In this document: positions 45,785-52,595 of the stretch, one piece after another
Position numbering within the stretch: position 1 is the stretch's first letter
Layout of the letters: each line of letters starts with the position of its first letter
Assembly: GCF_001544695.2 (NCBI RefSeq)
Contig: NZ_FCOM02000034.1
Coordinates: 1 to 64,000, forward strand
DNA: 64,000 nucleotides
Direction of reading: 5' to 3'
Source: Caballeronia arvi
GTDB lineage: Bacteria > Pseudomonadota > Gammaproteobacteria > Burkholderiales > Burkholderiaceae
Notes under the pieces: model-generated
Seen by the model: only the letters and a program-made list of their open reading frames with translations
Databases searched by the model: none
What the model was told of the DNA's origin: nothing
Position numbers and translations under genes: made by a program

Positions 45785-46046
45785 TGACGTCCCCGGGCGT
45801 CGCCGGATGCTTCGGCAAGGTGCGCGGCAACGGCGACTTCGTGACGCGGCGCTTGCCGCCGTGCTTCGTCGAGTCGTGGGATGCGATTGCGACGAGCGTC
45901 GTCAATCCGTTCCGGCGCGCGCCGCTCGAACAGTTTCGTTGTCCGGAGCATCTGTGATGACGTCCCCGGGCGTCGCCGGATGCTTCGGCAAGGTGCGCGG
46001 CAACGGCGACTTCGTGACGCGGCGCTTGCCGCCGTGCTTCGTCGAG
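45716..46046 (+). repeat. 158-bp perfect tandem repeat (period 173 bp) at the tssM/tagF junction
   Basis: 45716-45873 and 45889-46046 are identical, separated by 15 bp (45874-45888). Each copy holds the last 22 codons plus stop of tssM and the first 30 codons of tagF. The period is not a multiple of three, so the second tssM tail falls in the tagF frame of the first copy. The GATGCGA stretch shared by tssM (near 45714) and the 15-bp spacer may be the microhomology used in the event. Confidence 0.95.
45784..45957 (+). CDS. 57-aa chimeric ORF (TagF N terminus + TssM C terminus) made by the duplication
   Basis: The ATG at 45784 overlaps the tssM stop. Codons 1-30 are identical to TagF (MTSPGVAGCFGKVRGNGDFV onward), then ESWDAIA, then the duplicated TssM tail to EHL and stop. 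Its stop TGA at 45955-45957 overlaps the intact tagF ATG. Because both coupling junctions are TGATG, ribosomes could pass from tssM through this ORF to tagF. It probably has no function of its own and is best seen as a duplication product, although it may lower TagF synthesis. Confidence 0.55.
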   Translation: MTSPGVAGCFGKVRGNGDFVTRRLPPCFVESWDAIATSVVNPFRRAPLEQFRCPEHL

Positions 46047-46541
46047 CGATGGGACGCGATGTTGCAGGCGGGCCTGCTCGCGGGCCGCGCGTCGCGCGGG
46101 CGTGCATGGCTCGATGCTTACCTGACCGCGCCGCTCTGGTGCTTCGCGCTCGGCGGCGGCGTGCTGGGAAAGAGCGGTTGGGCGGGCGTGCTGATGCCGA
46201 GCGTCGACAGCGTGGGCCGACACTTTCCGCTCACGATCGCCGCGCCCGTCGAACCGCGCGCATGGCCGATGTGGCGTCCGCATGCGCACGCGTGGTTCGC
46301 GCGTTGCAGCGCGCTTGCGCTCGCGACGCTCGATAAGCGCGCGTGTTTCGCGGATTTCGATGCGGGATTGCTGGCGCTTTCACATGCGGAAGACTTGAGC
46401 GGCGTTTCGACGCCGTTAGATGCTGGCGCGCGGGGAATGAGCGATTGGTGGCACGCGGACGCGGCGCGTGTCAGCGCGGGATTGCCGGATGCGGTGTTCG
46501 TCGCGGGGCTGTTCGACCGTGCCGACAGCCGCACGGACTAG
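45957..46541 (+). CDS. tagF: T6SS-associated protein TagF
   Basis: 194 aa, ATG at 45957. It begins VAGCFGKVRGNGDFVTRRLP, the conserved start of the TagF/DUF2094 family (GK-x-x-x-GDF), with FVERWDAMLQAG, WCFALGGGVLGKSGWAGVLMPSVD-type core and SVGRHFPLTIAAPV. TagF proteins repress T6SS assembly after translation in P. aeruginosa and Agrobacterium, acting together with PpkA/Fha. The lengths agree with single-domain TagF. Its stop codon TAG shares bases with the convergent pppA stop (CTAG at 46538-46541). Confidence 0.88.
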   Translation: MTSPGVAGCFGKVRGNGDFVTRRLPPCFVERWDAMLQAGLLAGRASRGRAWLDAYLTAPLWCFALGGGVLGKSGWAGVLMPSVDSVGRHFPLTIAAPVEPRAWPMWRPHAHAWFARCSALALATLDKRACFADFDAGLLALSHAEDLSGVSTPLDAGARGMSDWWHADAARVSAGLPDAVFVAGLFDRADSRTD

Positions 46542-47350
46542 ACGCCATCGAAACACGCAATGACCGCCGTGATGTTGTCCTTGCCGCCCGCATCGAGCGC
46601 GAGCGCCACCAGACGCCTGCATGCATCGTCGATGCCATGCGGCGTCATCGCGGCGAACACCTCTTCCATCTCCCGATGCGCAACCTCGCCGTGCAGCCCG
46701 TCGCTGCACAACAGATAGCGGTCGCCGGGCAGCCACGCATGCGCCTGCACGACGGGCGCGATCGACGGCAGCGGGCCCAGCGCTTGCAGTAGCACGTTGC
46801 GCGGCGGCAGATGCTCGATGTCCCCGCGCTCCAGCGCCTGCTGATAAAGCGTCTGGTCGCGCGACAACTGTGTCAGCGCGCCGTCGCGATAACGGTAGAG
46901 CCGGCTGTCGCCGACATGAAACGAAATGAGCTGCGCGGAGCCGCAGGGCTGCCAGAGGCCCGTCAACGTCGTGCCCATCGATCGATGCGCGAGACCCTCG
47001 CGCAGGTTCATCGCGTGTAGAACCGCGTTGGCGTGGCCGAGCGCATCGGCGGCGGCGCGCATCGCGCACGCCGACGCGTCGTAGACAGTGGCGTCGGGGT
47101 CATCGGAGAAGTTGACACTGGCGTGACCGTGCGGCATCGCATCGGCAGCGAGCCGCGCGGCGATGCAGTCGAGCGCGGTCGCACTGGCGCGCGCGCCGAA
47201 TGCGTGTCCGCCCATGCCGTCCGCGACCGCGACGAGGTTCGACGTCGCATCGATCAGAAAGCGGTCCTGATTTTCGCGGCGCACGCGCCCCGCGTCGGTG
47301 AGGCCGAATGCCGAGCAAGTCGCCAAGCGGAGGGGTGCGCAATGATCCAT
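46538..47350 (-). CDS. pppA: PP2C-type protein phosphatase PppA
   Basis: 270 aa, ATG at 47350 with AAGGAG nine bases upstream. PP2C motifs in order: RRENQDRF (24-31), VADGMGGHAFG (42-52), MGTTLTGLW, FHVGDSRLYRYRDGAL, LCSDGLHGEV near 215 and GKDNITAVI near 255, so the metal-binding aspartates are present. It should dephosphorylate the Fha/TssL-type targets of the neighbouring kinase and switch the T6SS off. Last gene of the minus-strand operon, 27 bp after the kinase. Confidence 0.92.
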   Translation of the reverse strand: MDHCAPLRLATCSAFGLTDAGRVRRENQDRFLIDATSNLVAVADGMGGHAFGARASATALDCIAARLAADAMPHGHASVNFSDDPDATVYDASACAMRAAADALGHANAVLHAMNLREGLAHRSMGTTLTGLWQPCGSAQLISFHVGDSRLYRYRDGALTQLSRDQTLYQQALERGDIEHLPPRNVLLQALGPLPSIAPVVQAHAWLPGDRYLLCSDGLHGEVAHREMEEVFAAMTPHGIDDACRRLVALALDAGGKDNITAVIACFDGV

Positions 47351-47377
47351 CGGTCGTGCTCCTTCTGATGCGTGTCG

Positions 47378-48736
47378 TTACAGTCCGACGTCGCGCTCGA
47401 AACACGCGCGGTCGGCTTCGCTGGAGATCGCCGCCGCGAGCCGCTCGTGCAGCGCGCGCAGGCTGGCCGCGCGCGACGCCTCGCGTTTCGCGATGATCTG
47501 CGCGATCGGGCCGAGATAGACGGCGAGCCTGAGCGCGGCGGCCCGCACCTCGTCCACGTCGAGCGATGAAGAAGGCGATGATCCTTGCGACGTGCCCGCT
47601 TTCGATCCGTCCGCGAAGGCCGCGATGAACTGCGCACGGCCCTTGTCGGATGGAACATGCGGCGCGAGCAGCGCGACGAGCGCCGGCAGGTCCGGCGCAT
47701 CGGCGATGCGGGCCGCCGCGCGGCGCACGAGCAGACGCGCCACCGGCCCGATCTGCGCGGCAAGCTGCGTCTCGACCGGCGCGAGCATGGCGCTGGGCCA
47801 CATCGTCAGCGAGGGCAGGGAGTCACCGCGCCACGAGCCCGTTCCCGAGGCGAGCGTCACGGCCTGCGCTTCGAGAATCGTGCAATCGTCGTCCGCTGCC
47901 GTTGACGTGCCCTTCGTCGCATCATCGAGTGCCCGCCACAATGCGTTCGCGGTCTGGAAACGCGCATCGCGACGCCGGGACAATGCGCGCATCAGCACGT
48001 CGTCGAGGGCGGCCGGCAGCGCGGGATTACAGGCGGAAGGCGCACGCGGTGTCTCGTGCATGATCTGCCGCATGACGTCGGCTTGCGACGCGCCCGCGAA
48101 CGGACGGCATCCGGTGAGCATCTGATACAGCACGATCGCGGCGGAAAAGAGGTCGGAGCGCCCGTCGACGGATTCGCCCGTGAACTGCTCCGGCGACATG
48201 TAGCTCGGCGTGCCGATCATCGCGCCCGCCAGCGTCAGCGTGGACGATTCGACATGCGCGACGCCGAAGTCCGCGACCTTGAGCCGCCCTTGCGCGCTCA
48301 CGAGCAGATTCGCGGGCTTGATGTCGCGATGCACGACGCCGTGCTCATGCGCGAAGCCGAGCGCGGCGAGCAGTTGCGCGAACCACTCGAGCGCAGTGGC
48401 AAGTTCGAGCGGACCGCCTGCGTCGAGCCGTTGCTTCAGCCCCTGTCCGCTGACGAGTTCCATGGCGATATACGCGGTGTCCGCCGTTTCGCCGTAGTCA
48501 TACACGCCGACGATATTCGGATGCGCGAGCCGGCCAGCCGCTTGCGCTTCGTTGCGCAGACGCGCCTTCAGGCTCTCCCGCTCGCCGCTTTCGAACAACT
48601 CGTGGCGAACCGTCTTCAGCGCGACATGGCGCTCGATGTGTGGATCGAACGCGCGATAGACGATGCCCATTGCGCCCGCGCCCAGCATCGACTCGATGCG
48701 GTACTTGCCGAGTTGCGTGACGGCTGGCGTTGCCAC
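47378..48736 (-). CDS. ppkA: Soluble Ser/Thr protein kinase, PpkA-like, with duplicated C-terminal helical module
   Basis: 452 aa from a GTG at 48736, one base after the stop of the haem-sensor gene, with GAGG upstream. The kinase domain covers about 12-275: glycine loop GAGAMGIVYRAF (19-30), Lys41 in ALKTV, HRDIKPANLL (136-145), DFG (156-158), GTPSYMSPEQF. Unlike P. aeruginosa PpkA it has no membrane segment or periplasmic domain. The C terminus holds two copies of a helical module (about 321-369 and 397-452) sharing GPVA/GPIA. It presumably phosphorylates TagH or TssL to activate the T6SS, with the upstream HAMP protein acting as separate sensor. Confidence 0.88.
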   Translation of the reverse strand: MATPAVTQLGKYRIESMLGAGAMGIVYRAFDPHIERHVALKTVRHELFESGERESLKARLRNEAQAAGRLAHPNIVGVYDYGETADTAYIAMELVSGQGLKQRLDAGGPLELATALEWFAQLLAALGFAHEHGVVHRDIKPANLLVSAQGRLKVADFGVAHVESSTLTLAGAMIGTPSYMSPEQFTGESVDGRSDLFSAAIVLYQMLTGCRPFAGASQADVMRQIMHETPRAPSACNPALPAALDDVLMRALSRRRDARFQTANALWRALDDATKGTSTAADDDCTILEAQAVTLASGTGSWRGDSLPSLTMWPSAMLAPVETQLAAQIGPVARLLVRRAAARIADAPDLPALVALLAPHVPSDKGRAQFIAAFADGSKAGTSQGSSPSSSLDVDEVRAAALRLAVYLGPIAQIIAKREASRAASLRALHERLAAAISSEADRACFERDVGL

Positions 48737-48737
48737 C

Positions 48738-49616
48738 TCATGCCTCGATCATCTTGAACGCTTCGACGAGGCTCGTCTTCATGCGCGCGAACGACGCAGC
48801 GAGCGAAGCGATTTCGTCGCGGCCGCGCTCCGTGAAATTCGCGCCATCGAGCTCGCCGAGACTCGCCTGATCGGCGGCGCGCGACAGCGCACGGATGCGC
48901 CGCGTGACGAGCAGATGCACCATGACGTTCAGCGCGATCAGCAGCAGCACGAACACCGCGAGCAGCGACGCGAGGAAGGTGCGCAACACCGCGTCGCCGC
49001 GCGCGACCGGCAGCGCCATCGGCACCGACACGAAATCCGCGCCGATGACTTCGTGCATCGCCCAGTTGAAACCATTGTCGGGTCCGTACTTGTCGATGAG
49101 CGTCTTCGGCGCGCGCGACGGCACGCTGTGACACTCCATGCAGGCGGCATCGTTGATGCGGTTCGGGCGCGCGATATAGAGGTTCTGCCCCGAGGGCGTA
49201 TCGCGCAGGCCGACGATCTCCTTGAGTTCAGGCTTGTCGTGCAGATGCCGGATCACGTCCGCTTCCCAGTCCGAGGGCCGGTCGCGCGGATTGGTCGGGT
49301 TCAGCATCGTCGAGCGATAGGAATATCCGTCGAGGCGCTTTTCCAGCGTCATCAGCGTTTCGACCGCAGCAAACGCCGGCACCGACTGCGGCACGAAACT
49401 GTATTTGAGCTGCGTCTGCAGGAGCGGCGTGACTTGCGTCGCGGTGTAGTTCTGCGCCGCGCTCGCGGCTTCCATCAGGACGCGCGCATTCTGCACCGTC
49501 TCTTCGATGGCCGCGCGGCGCAGCAGTTCGCGCGCGGCGAATCCGGCCGAAACGAAGCCGACGACGAAGACCGCGAGAAACACCAGATTGAATTTGACGG
49601 CGAGCGACAGTCTCAT
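48738..49616 (-). CDS. Membrane HAMP sensor protein with a periplasmic c-type haem (CxxCH) domain, DUF3365/Tll0287-like
   Basis: 292 aa, ATG at 49616 overlapping the FecR-like stop (ATGA), with AGGTGA upstream. One membrane segment lies at about 8-28; a periplasmic domain of about 180 residues contains CMECH (159-163), a covalent haem-c attachment motif in the context expected of Tll0287/DUF3365 domains. A second membrane segment lies at 212-236 and a HAMP linker at 237-289, after which the protein ends. It has no output domain of its own. As it is translated just before the soluble kinase, I infer that it senses redox state, NO, O2 or similar and passes the signal to that kinase. Confidence 0.82.
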   Translation of the reverse strand: MRLSLAVKFNLVFLAVFVVGFVSAGFAARELLRRAAIEETVQNARVLMEAASAAQNYTATQVTPLLQTQLKYSFVPQSVPAFAAVETLMTLEKRLDGYSYRSTMLNPTNPRDRPSDWEADVIRHLHDKPELKEIVGLRDTPSGQNLYIARPNRINDAACMECHSVPSRAPKTLIDKYGPDNGFNWAMHEVIGADFVSVPMALPVARGDAVLRTFLASLLAVFVLLLIALNVMVHLLVTRRIRALSRAADQASLGELDGANFTERGRDEIASLAASFARMKTSLVEAFKMIEA

Positions 49617-50503
49617 GAGTTCACCTCGGTCGATTGGGTCTGCGCGGGCACGACTGCGCGCCGGCGCGGCATGGCGGGAGGCGGGCACAGCACGCGCCGC
49701 CAGTCGGGAAGCGTGCGCAGGTTCTGGCGCACTTGCGAGCGGAACGGGTCGCCCTGCGCCAGCGGCCGGAAACGCGCGACGAAGCTGCGGCGAATGCCGA
49801 GCGGCGCGGTCAGCCAGTCGACGAGATCGGCAAAGGTCGCCGGGCGGCCCTGAGACGGAACGATGAGCTTTGCCTTCGCGGACGCGGCGACGGATGCGAC
49901 CGACGCGAGCGGATCGCGGAACGGACGCGGCATCCCGGCGATGAACGCGGACGCCGGGCGCGTGCTCACATCGAGCGGTTTGCCGGCTTCACGCGCGGCG
50001 TAGTGCTCGCCGTCGAGCTGTTGATGGGCGTCGGCATGTTCGGGCAGGGCGAGCGTCATGGCGCCCGTTTCGAGGAAAAGCGAGGTCGCGTCGCGGCTCG
50101 CGTGCAGGACGGCTACGCCGTCGCGCAAGGCGACTTGAAGCGTGGGCGTGTCGATCGAAAAAGGCGCGTTCGCCTTCGTGCGCGCGATCTTGATCCAGCC
50201 CGCAAGCAGCGCGAGCGAATCGCCGCCTGGCGCGGCATCGACGGCGATGCGCGTGTCCGAGCCGAGCGCGACGATCGTGCCGTCTGCTTCGAGTTGCGCG
50301 CTGCCCTGCGTTGCAATGGCGAGCAGATCGCCCGGCTCCAGCGCGATGGGCGCATCGACGTTGAAGACCGTCGTCGCGCGGATCAGCGTGACGTTTCCTT
50401 CGGGTAGCAGAATGAACTGGCCCGCGCGCACGCTGTGAAACGCGCACAGACACGCAATGGCGAAGCCGATGCGCAGGGCCTGGAGCATGGTTCTGGCGTT
50501 CAT
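49613..50503 (-). CDS. Periplasmic FecR-domain protein
   Basis: 296 aa, ATG at 50503. A signal peptide (about 1-27, IGFAIACLCAFHSVRAG) leads to FecR-like repeats of short beta strands: FILLPEGNVTLIRATTVFNV, LEPGDLLAIATQGSAQLEADG, GSDTRIAVD, and TPTLQVALRDGVAVLHASRD. The C-terminal 90 residues are basic and Pro-rich (ending PQTQ-like STEVNS). Soluble FecR proteins bind sugars or act in envelope signalling. First gene of the haem-sensor/kinase/phosphatase operon, with an ECF-type promoter 36 nt upstream, which supports an envelope-sensing role. Confidence 0.78.
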   Translation of the reverse strand: MNARTMLQALRIGFAIACLCAFHSVRAGQFILLPEGNVTLIRATTVFNVDAPIALEPGDLLAIATQGSAQLEADGTIVALGSDTRIAVDAAPGGDSLALLAGWIKIARTKANAPFSIDTPTLQVALRDGVAVLHASRDATSLFLETGAMTLALPEHADAHQQLDGEHYAAREAGKPLDVSTRPASAFIAGMPRPFRDPLASVASVAASAKAKLIVPSQGRPATFADLVDWLTAPLGIRRSFVARFRPLAQGDPFRSQVRQNLRTLPDWRRVLCPPPAMPRRRAVVPAQTQSTEVNS

Positions 50504-50538
50504 CGCGATCGATGCCTCGGAACGTGAAGGGATTGCGA

Positions 50539-50568
50539 CGAAAACAGCCGGGCGGCGGCTTCTATTCC
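50539..50568 (-). promoter_or_regulatory. Predicted ECF promoter of the FecR/haem-sensor/kinase/phosphatase operon
   Basis: Minus strand GGAATA (50568-50563), 15 nt, CTGTTTTCG (50547-50539). The start of transcription is expected near 50533, 30 nt before the FecR-like start codon. The boxes are identical to those at 25568. Confidence 0.7.
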
Positions 50569-50639
50569 AGAGATATTTTTTGCGTGCCGATGGAAGAAAT
50601 CGCGGAGATGGGTGTTGCCGGCGTCATGAAGCGCGGGCC

Positions 50640-50673
50640 TAAAACGAAAGCGCCTTCGCAAACGCGAAGGCGC
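50640..50673 (-). terminator. Rho-independent terminator of the 511-aa gene
   Basis: On the minus strand GCGCCTTCGC, loop GTTT, GCGAAGGCGC, then TTTCGTTTTA. A perfect 10-bp stem followed by a T-rich run, 23 nt after the stop codon at 50697. Confidence 0.85.
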
Positions 50674-50696
50674 CGGATGTGTTGTGCGTAGAGTCG

Positions 50697-52232
50697 CTAT
50701 CCGTTCAGGAAGCCCAGAACGGCCTTGCGCAGCTTCAGGTCCCACGTCTGCACTTCCGTGTGGCTTGCGGCGAGCGTGAGCAGCCCCTTGATCGTCGCAT
50801 CGTCCGATTTGAACGCGAAGCCCGCATCGCCCAGATAGTTCGATCCCCAGACCTTGAGGTCATCGACGTACTTGCAGCCGGCCGTGAACTCCGTTTGCGT
50901 GACGATGGTTTCGTTGTCCTTGAACATCGCGAGGAAATGCATCTTGTCGCCGCAGATGCCGGAGTTCAGCGCGAGCACCGAGAGCGCCGGTATCGGCACG
51001 GCGTAACGCTTGAACCAGCTGTTGAAGGCGATCGGCCGCGTATGCAGCGCGTCGCGTTGCATGCGCGCGTCCCAGTACGCCTTCGCCTGCTCGCAAAAGC
51101 GCTTGATGCGCTTGATCTCGACGATCTTCCAGATGACCTTCGCGAGCGTTTCCATGATGGAGACGACGGCATCCACGATGGTCGATGCGCCCTGGCTCGC
51201 GATCTGCAAACCGAGACTTGCGCCGCCCTTGACCATGTCGTAGACGCCCGCGCCGATGGAGAGCTTCATCGCACGCCGGATCGCCTCCACGATGGTGCCG
51301 GGGTGTCCGGTGATGAGCTGGACGTCGCGCCCCTGCACCCACTCGCGATATTTGGTGATGCTGCTGTCGACGGTATTGGCGATGCCCTTGGCGATATCGA
51401 GGCCCGCGCCGATGAGCGGCGCGACGGTCGCAAGCAGCTTGCCGCACAGGAAATCGACGAGCTTGCGCAAGAGGCCGGGCATCGTGTCGAGCGCGAAGCC
51501 TGCGGGATCGTTGCGGATATCCGCGACCTTCTCGCGGATCATGTCCCAGAGCTTTTTCGCGCCTTCCTCGACCTTGGCGCGAATCGCTTCATAGAGACGC
51601 CGCGCCGCGCTGCTCAACGCCGGCAGCGTGATGCCGGACGTCATGAGCTGGCCGGAACTCGTGAGCGTGGGCTCTTTGCGTCTTCTGATCTTTTGCTGCA
51701 CCTGTTCCAGCGCGAGCGAGGCCGACTTTTGCACGAGACTGTTGTCGAGCACATCGCCGGCGATGGATGCGGCGTCGTTGCTGTCCGGTGCGAAGCCGAG
51801 GCCGGCGTTGGTGATTTCGAAAGCGCCTTCGAGCAGCACCTGGAACGTATCGTCCTCGATCTCCATGTTGCCGAAGAGATACAGCACGCCGAGCCGCGAG
51901 TTGATGAGCGCAGGCGTCATGAAGTCTTGCGCGCCGGCTGCGGCGTCGGTGTCGCCCTTGCCGCGCAACTGTTGATCGAGCAGCGTGAAGTAGTTCAGGC
52001 CGTTGCGCGAGACTTTCTTCCAGTCGTCGCCGGTGCCGGCAGACTCTTGCCAGAACTCGAACGCGCTCACCAGAAGATGGAACTGATGGACGGTGCGATC
52101 GCGGTGATATAGCTGTATCTGCTCGTCCAGATTCTTCAGCGCCGAACTGCGTATCTGAAGCAGCGCGGACGTGCCTCTCAGCCATTCATCGTAGGGGACG
52201 ATATTTGGCAAGCGGGCGTATGCGTAGGTCAT
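50697..52232 (-). CDS. 511-aa protein of unknown function in an ECF-type operon beside the T6SS
   Basis: ATG at 52232 (MTYAYARLPNIVPYDEWLRG). No recognisable family. The N-terminal half (1-190) looks mixed alpha/beta. The middle, about 200-370, is long amphipathic to hydrophobic helix: FALDTMPGLLRKLVDFLCGK, TVAPLIGAGLDIAKGIANTV, VYDMVKGGASLGLQIASQGA, VDAVVSIMETLAKVIWKIVE. This could insert in or bind membranes, though it lacks classical membrane helices with loops. The C terminus is globular with three cysteines. No signal peptide. The gene is preceded by a 44-aa ORF, shares that ORF's promoter and ends at a strong terminator. Possible roles are a T6SS cargo or a stress protein; I cannot decide. 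Confidence 0.8.
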   Translation of the reverse strand: MTYAYARLPNIVPYDEWLRGTSALLQIRSSALKNLDEQIQLYHRDRTVHQFHLLVSAFEFWQESAGTGDDWKKVSRNGLNYFTLLDQQLRGKGDTDAAAGAQDFMTPALINSRLGVLYLFGNMEIEDDTFQVLLEGAFEITNAGLGFAPDSNDAASIAGDVLDNSLVQKSASLALEQVQQKIRRRKEPTLTSSGQLMTSGITLPALSSAARRLYEAIRAKVEEGAKKLWDMIREKVADIRNDPAGFALDTMPGLLRKLVDFLCGKLLATVAPLIGAGLDIAKGIANTVDSSITKYREWVQGRDVQLITGHPGTIVEAIRRAMKLSIGAGVYDMVKGGASLGLQIASQGASTIVDAVVSIMETLAKVIWKIVEIKRIKRFCEQAKAYWDARMQRDALHTRPIAFNSWFKRYAVPIPALSVLALNSGICGDKMHFLAMFKDNETIVTQTEFTAGCKYVDDLKVWGSNYLGDAGFAFKSDDATIKGLLTLAASHTEVQTWDLKLRKAVLGFLNG

Positions 52233-52283
52233 GGGATGGGTCTCCTCGAGCCTGAATTGATCGATGGCTGCGCCGCACGCGTC

Positions 52284-52418
52284 CTAGCACCACGCGATGT
52301 CGCTGAATTTCACGTAGTGCGTTTCGATGAGGCGGCCGCTGCGGCTGCGCAGGTCCACGCGATAGAAGCAGCCGAAGCTGAAGTAGCTCTGGTCGAGGAC
52401 GTAGATTGCGCGGTGCAT
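52284..52418 (-). CDS. Small 44-aa protein of unknown function
   Basis: ATG at 52418 with an excellent AGGAGG-AATC ribosome site, stop TAG at 52286-52284. The sequence starts MHRAIYVLDQSYFSFGCF, is rich in Tyr/Phe, and ends DIAWC; it has two cysteines and a basic centre (VDLRSRSGRLIETHY), and it looks like a single small beta-sheet domain. It lies 51 bp before the 511-aa gene in the same transcript, under the ECF-type promoter at 52524. It has no homologue that I recognise. Confidence 0.72.
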   Translation of the reverse strand: MHRAIYVLDQSYFSFGCFYRVDLRSRSGRLIETHYVKFSDIAWC

Positions 52419-52494
52419 GATTCCTCCTGCGTGGCCGGTTCGCTGGACGAATCGCGCCGTTCGGGGCCGCCGCGGTGTGCCGCGACCGTCGAAA

Positions 52495-52524
52495 GCAAAA
52501 CAGCGGGAGGAGGGAGTTTGTTCC
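52495..52524 (-). promoter_or_regulatory. Predicted ECF promoter of the 44-aa/511-aa operon
   Basis: Minus strand GGAACA (52524-52519), 15 nt, CTGTTTTGC (52503-52495). The spacing is identical to that at 25568 and 50568, with one change in the -35. Expected leader about 70 nt. Confidence 0.65.
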
Positions 52525-52595
52525 GCGAGAGAGCGGCGATTTATTTGCGTGGGATGGGGGAATAAAAGCGGCGCTGGAGTGTCCCCGTTCGCGGA

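Noticed and set aside
45784-45957. 57-codon ORF as an independent small gene such as a toxin or immunity protein
   Set aside because: Every part is explained by duplicated tagF and tssM DNA; kept only as a duplication product.
52559-52588. GGAATA on the plus strand as a further ECF promoter
   Set aside because: The expected -10 at 15 nt is TGTCCCCG rather than CTGTTTT, and no plus-strand gene follows.
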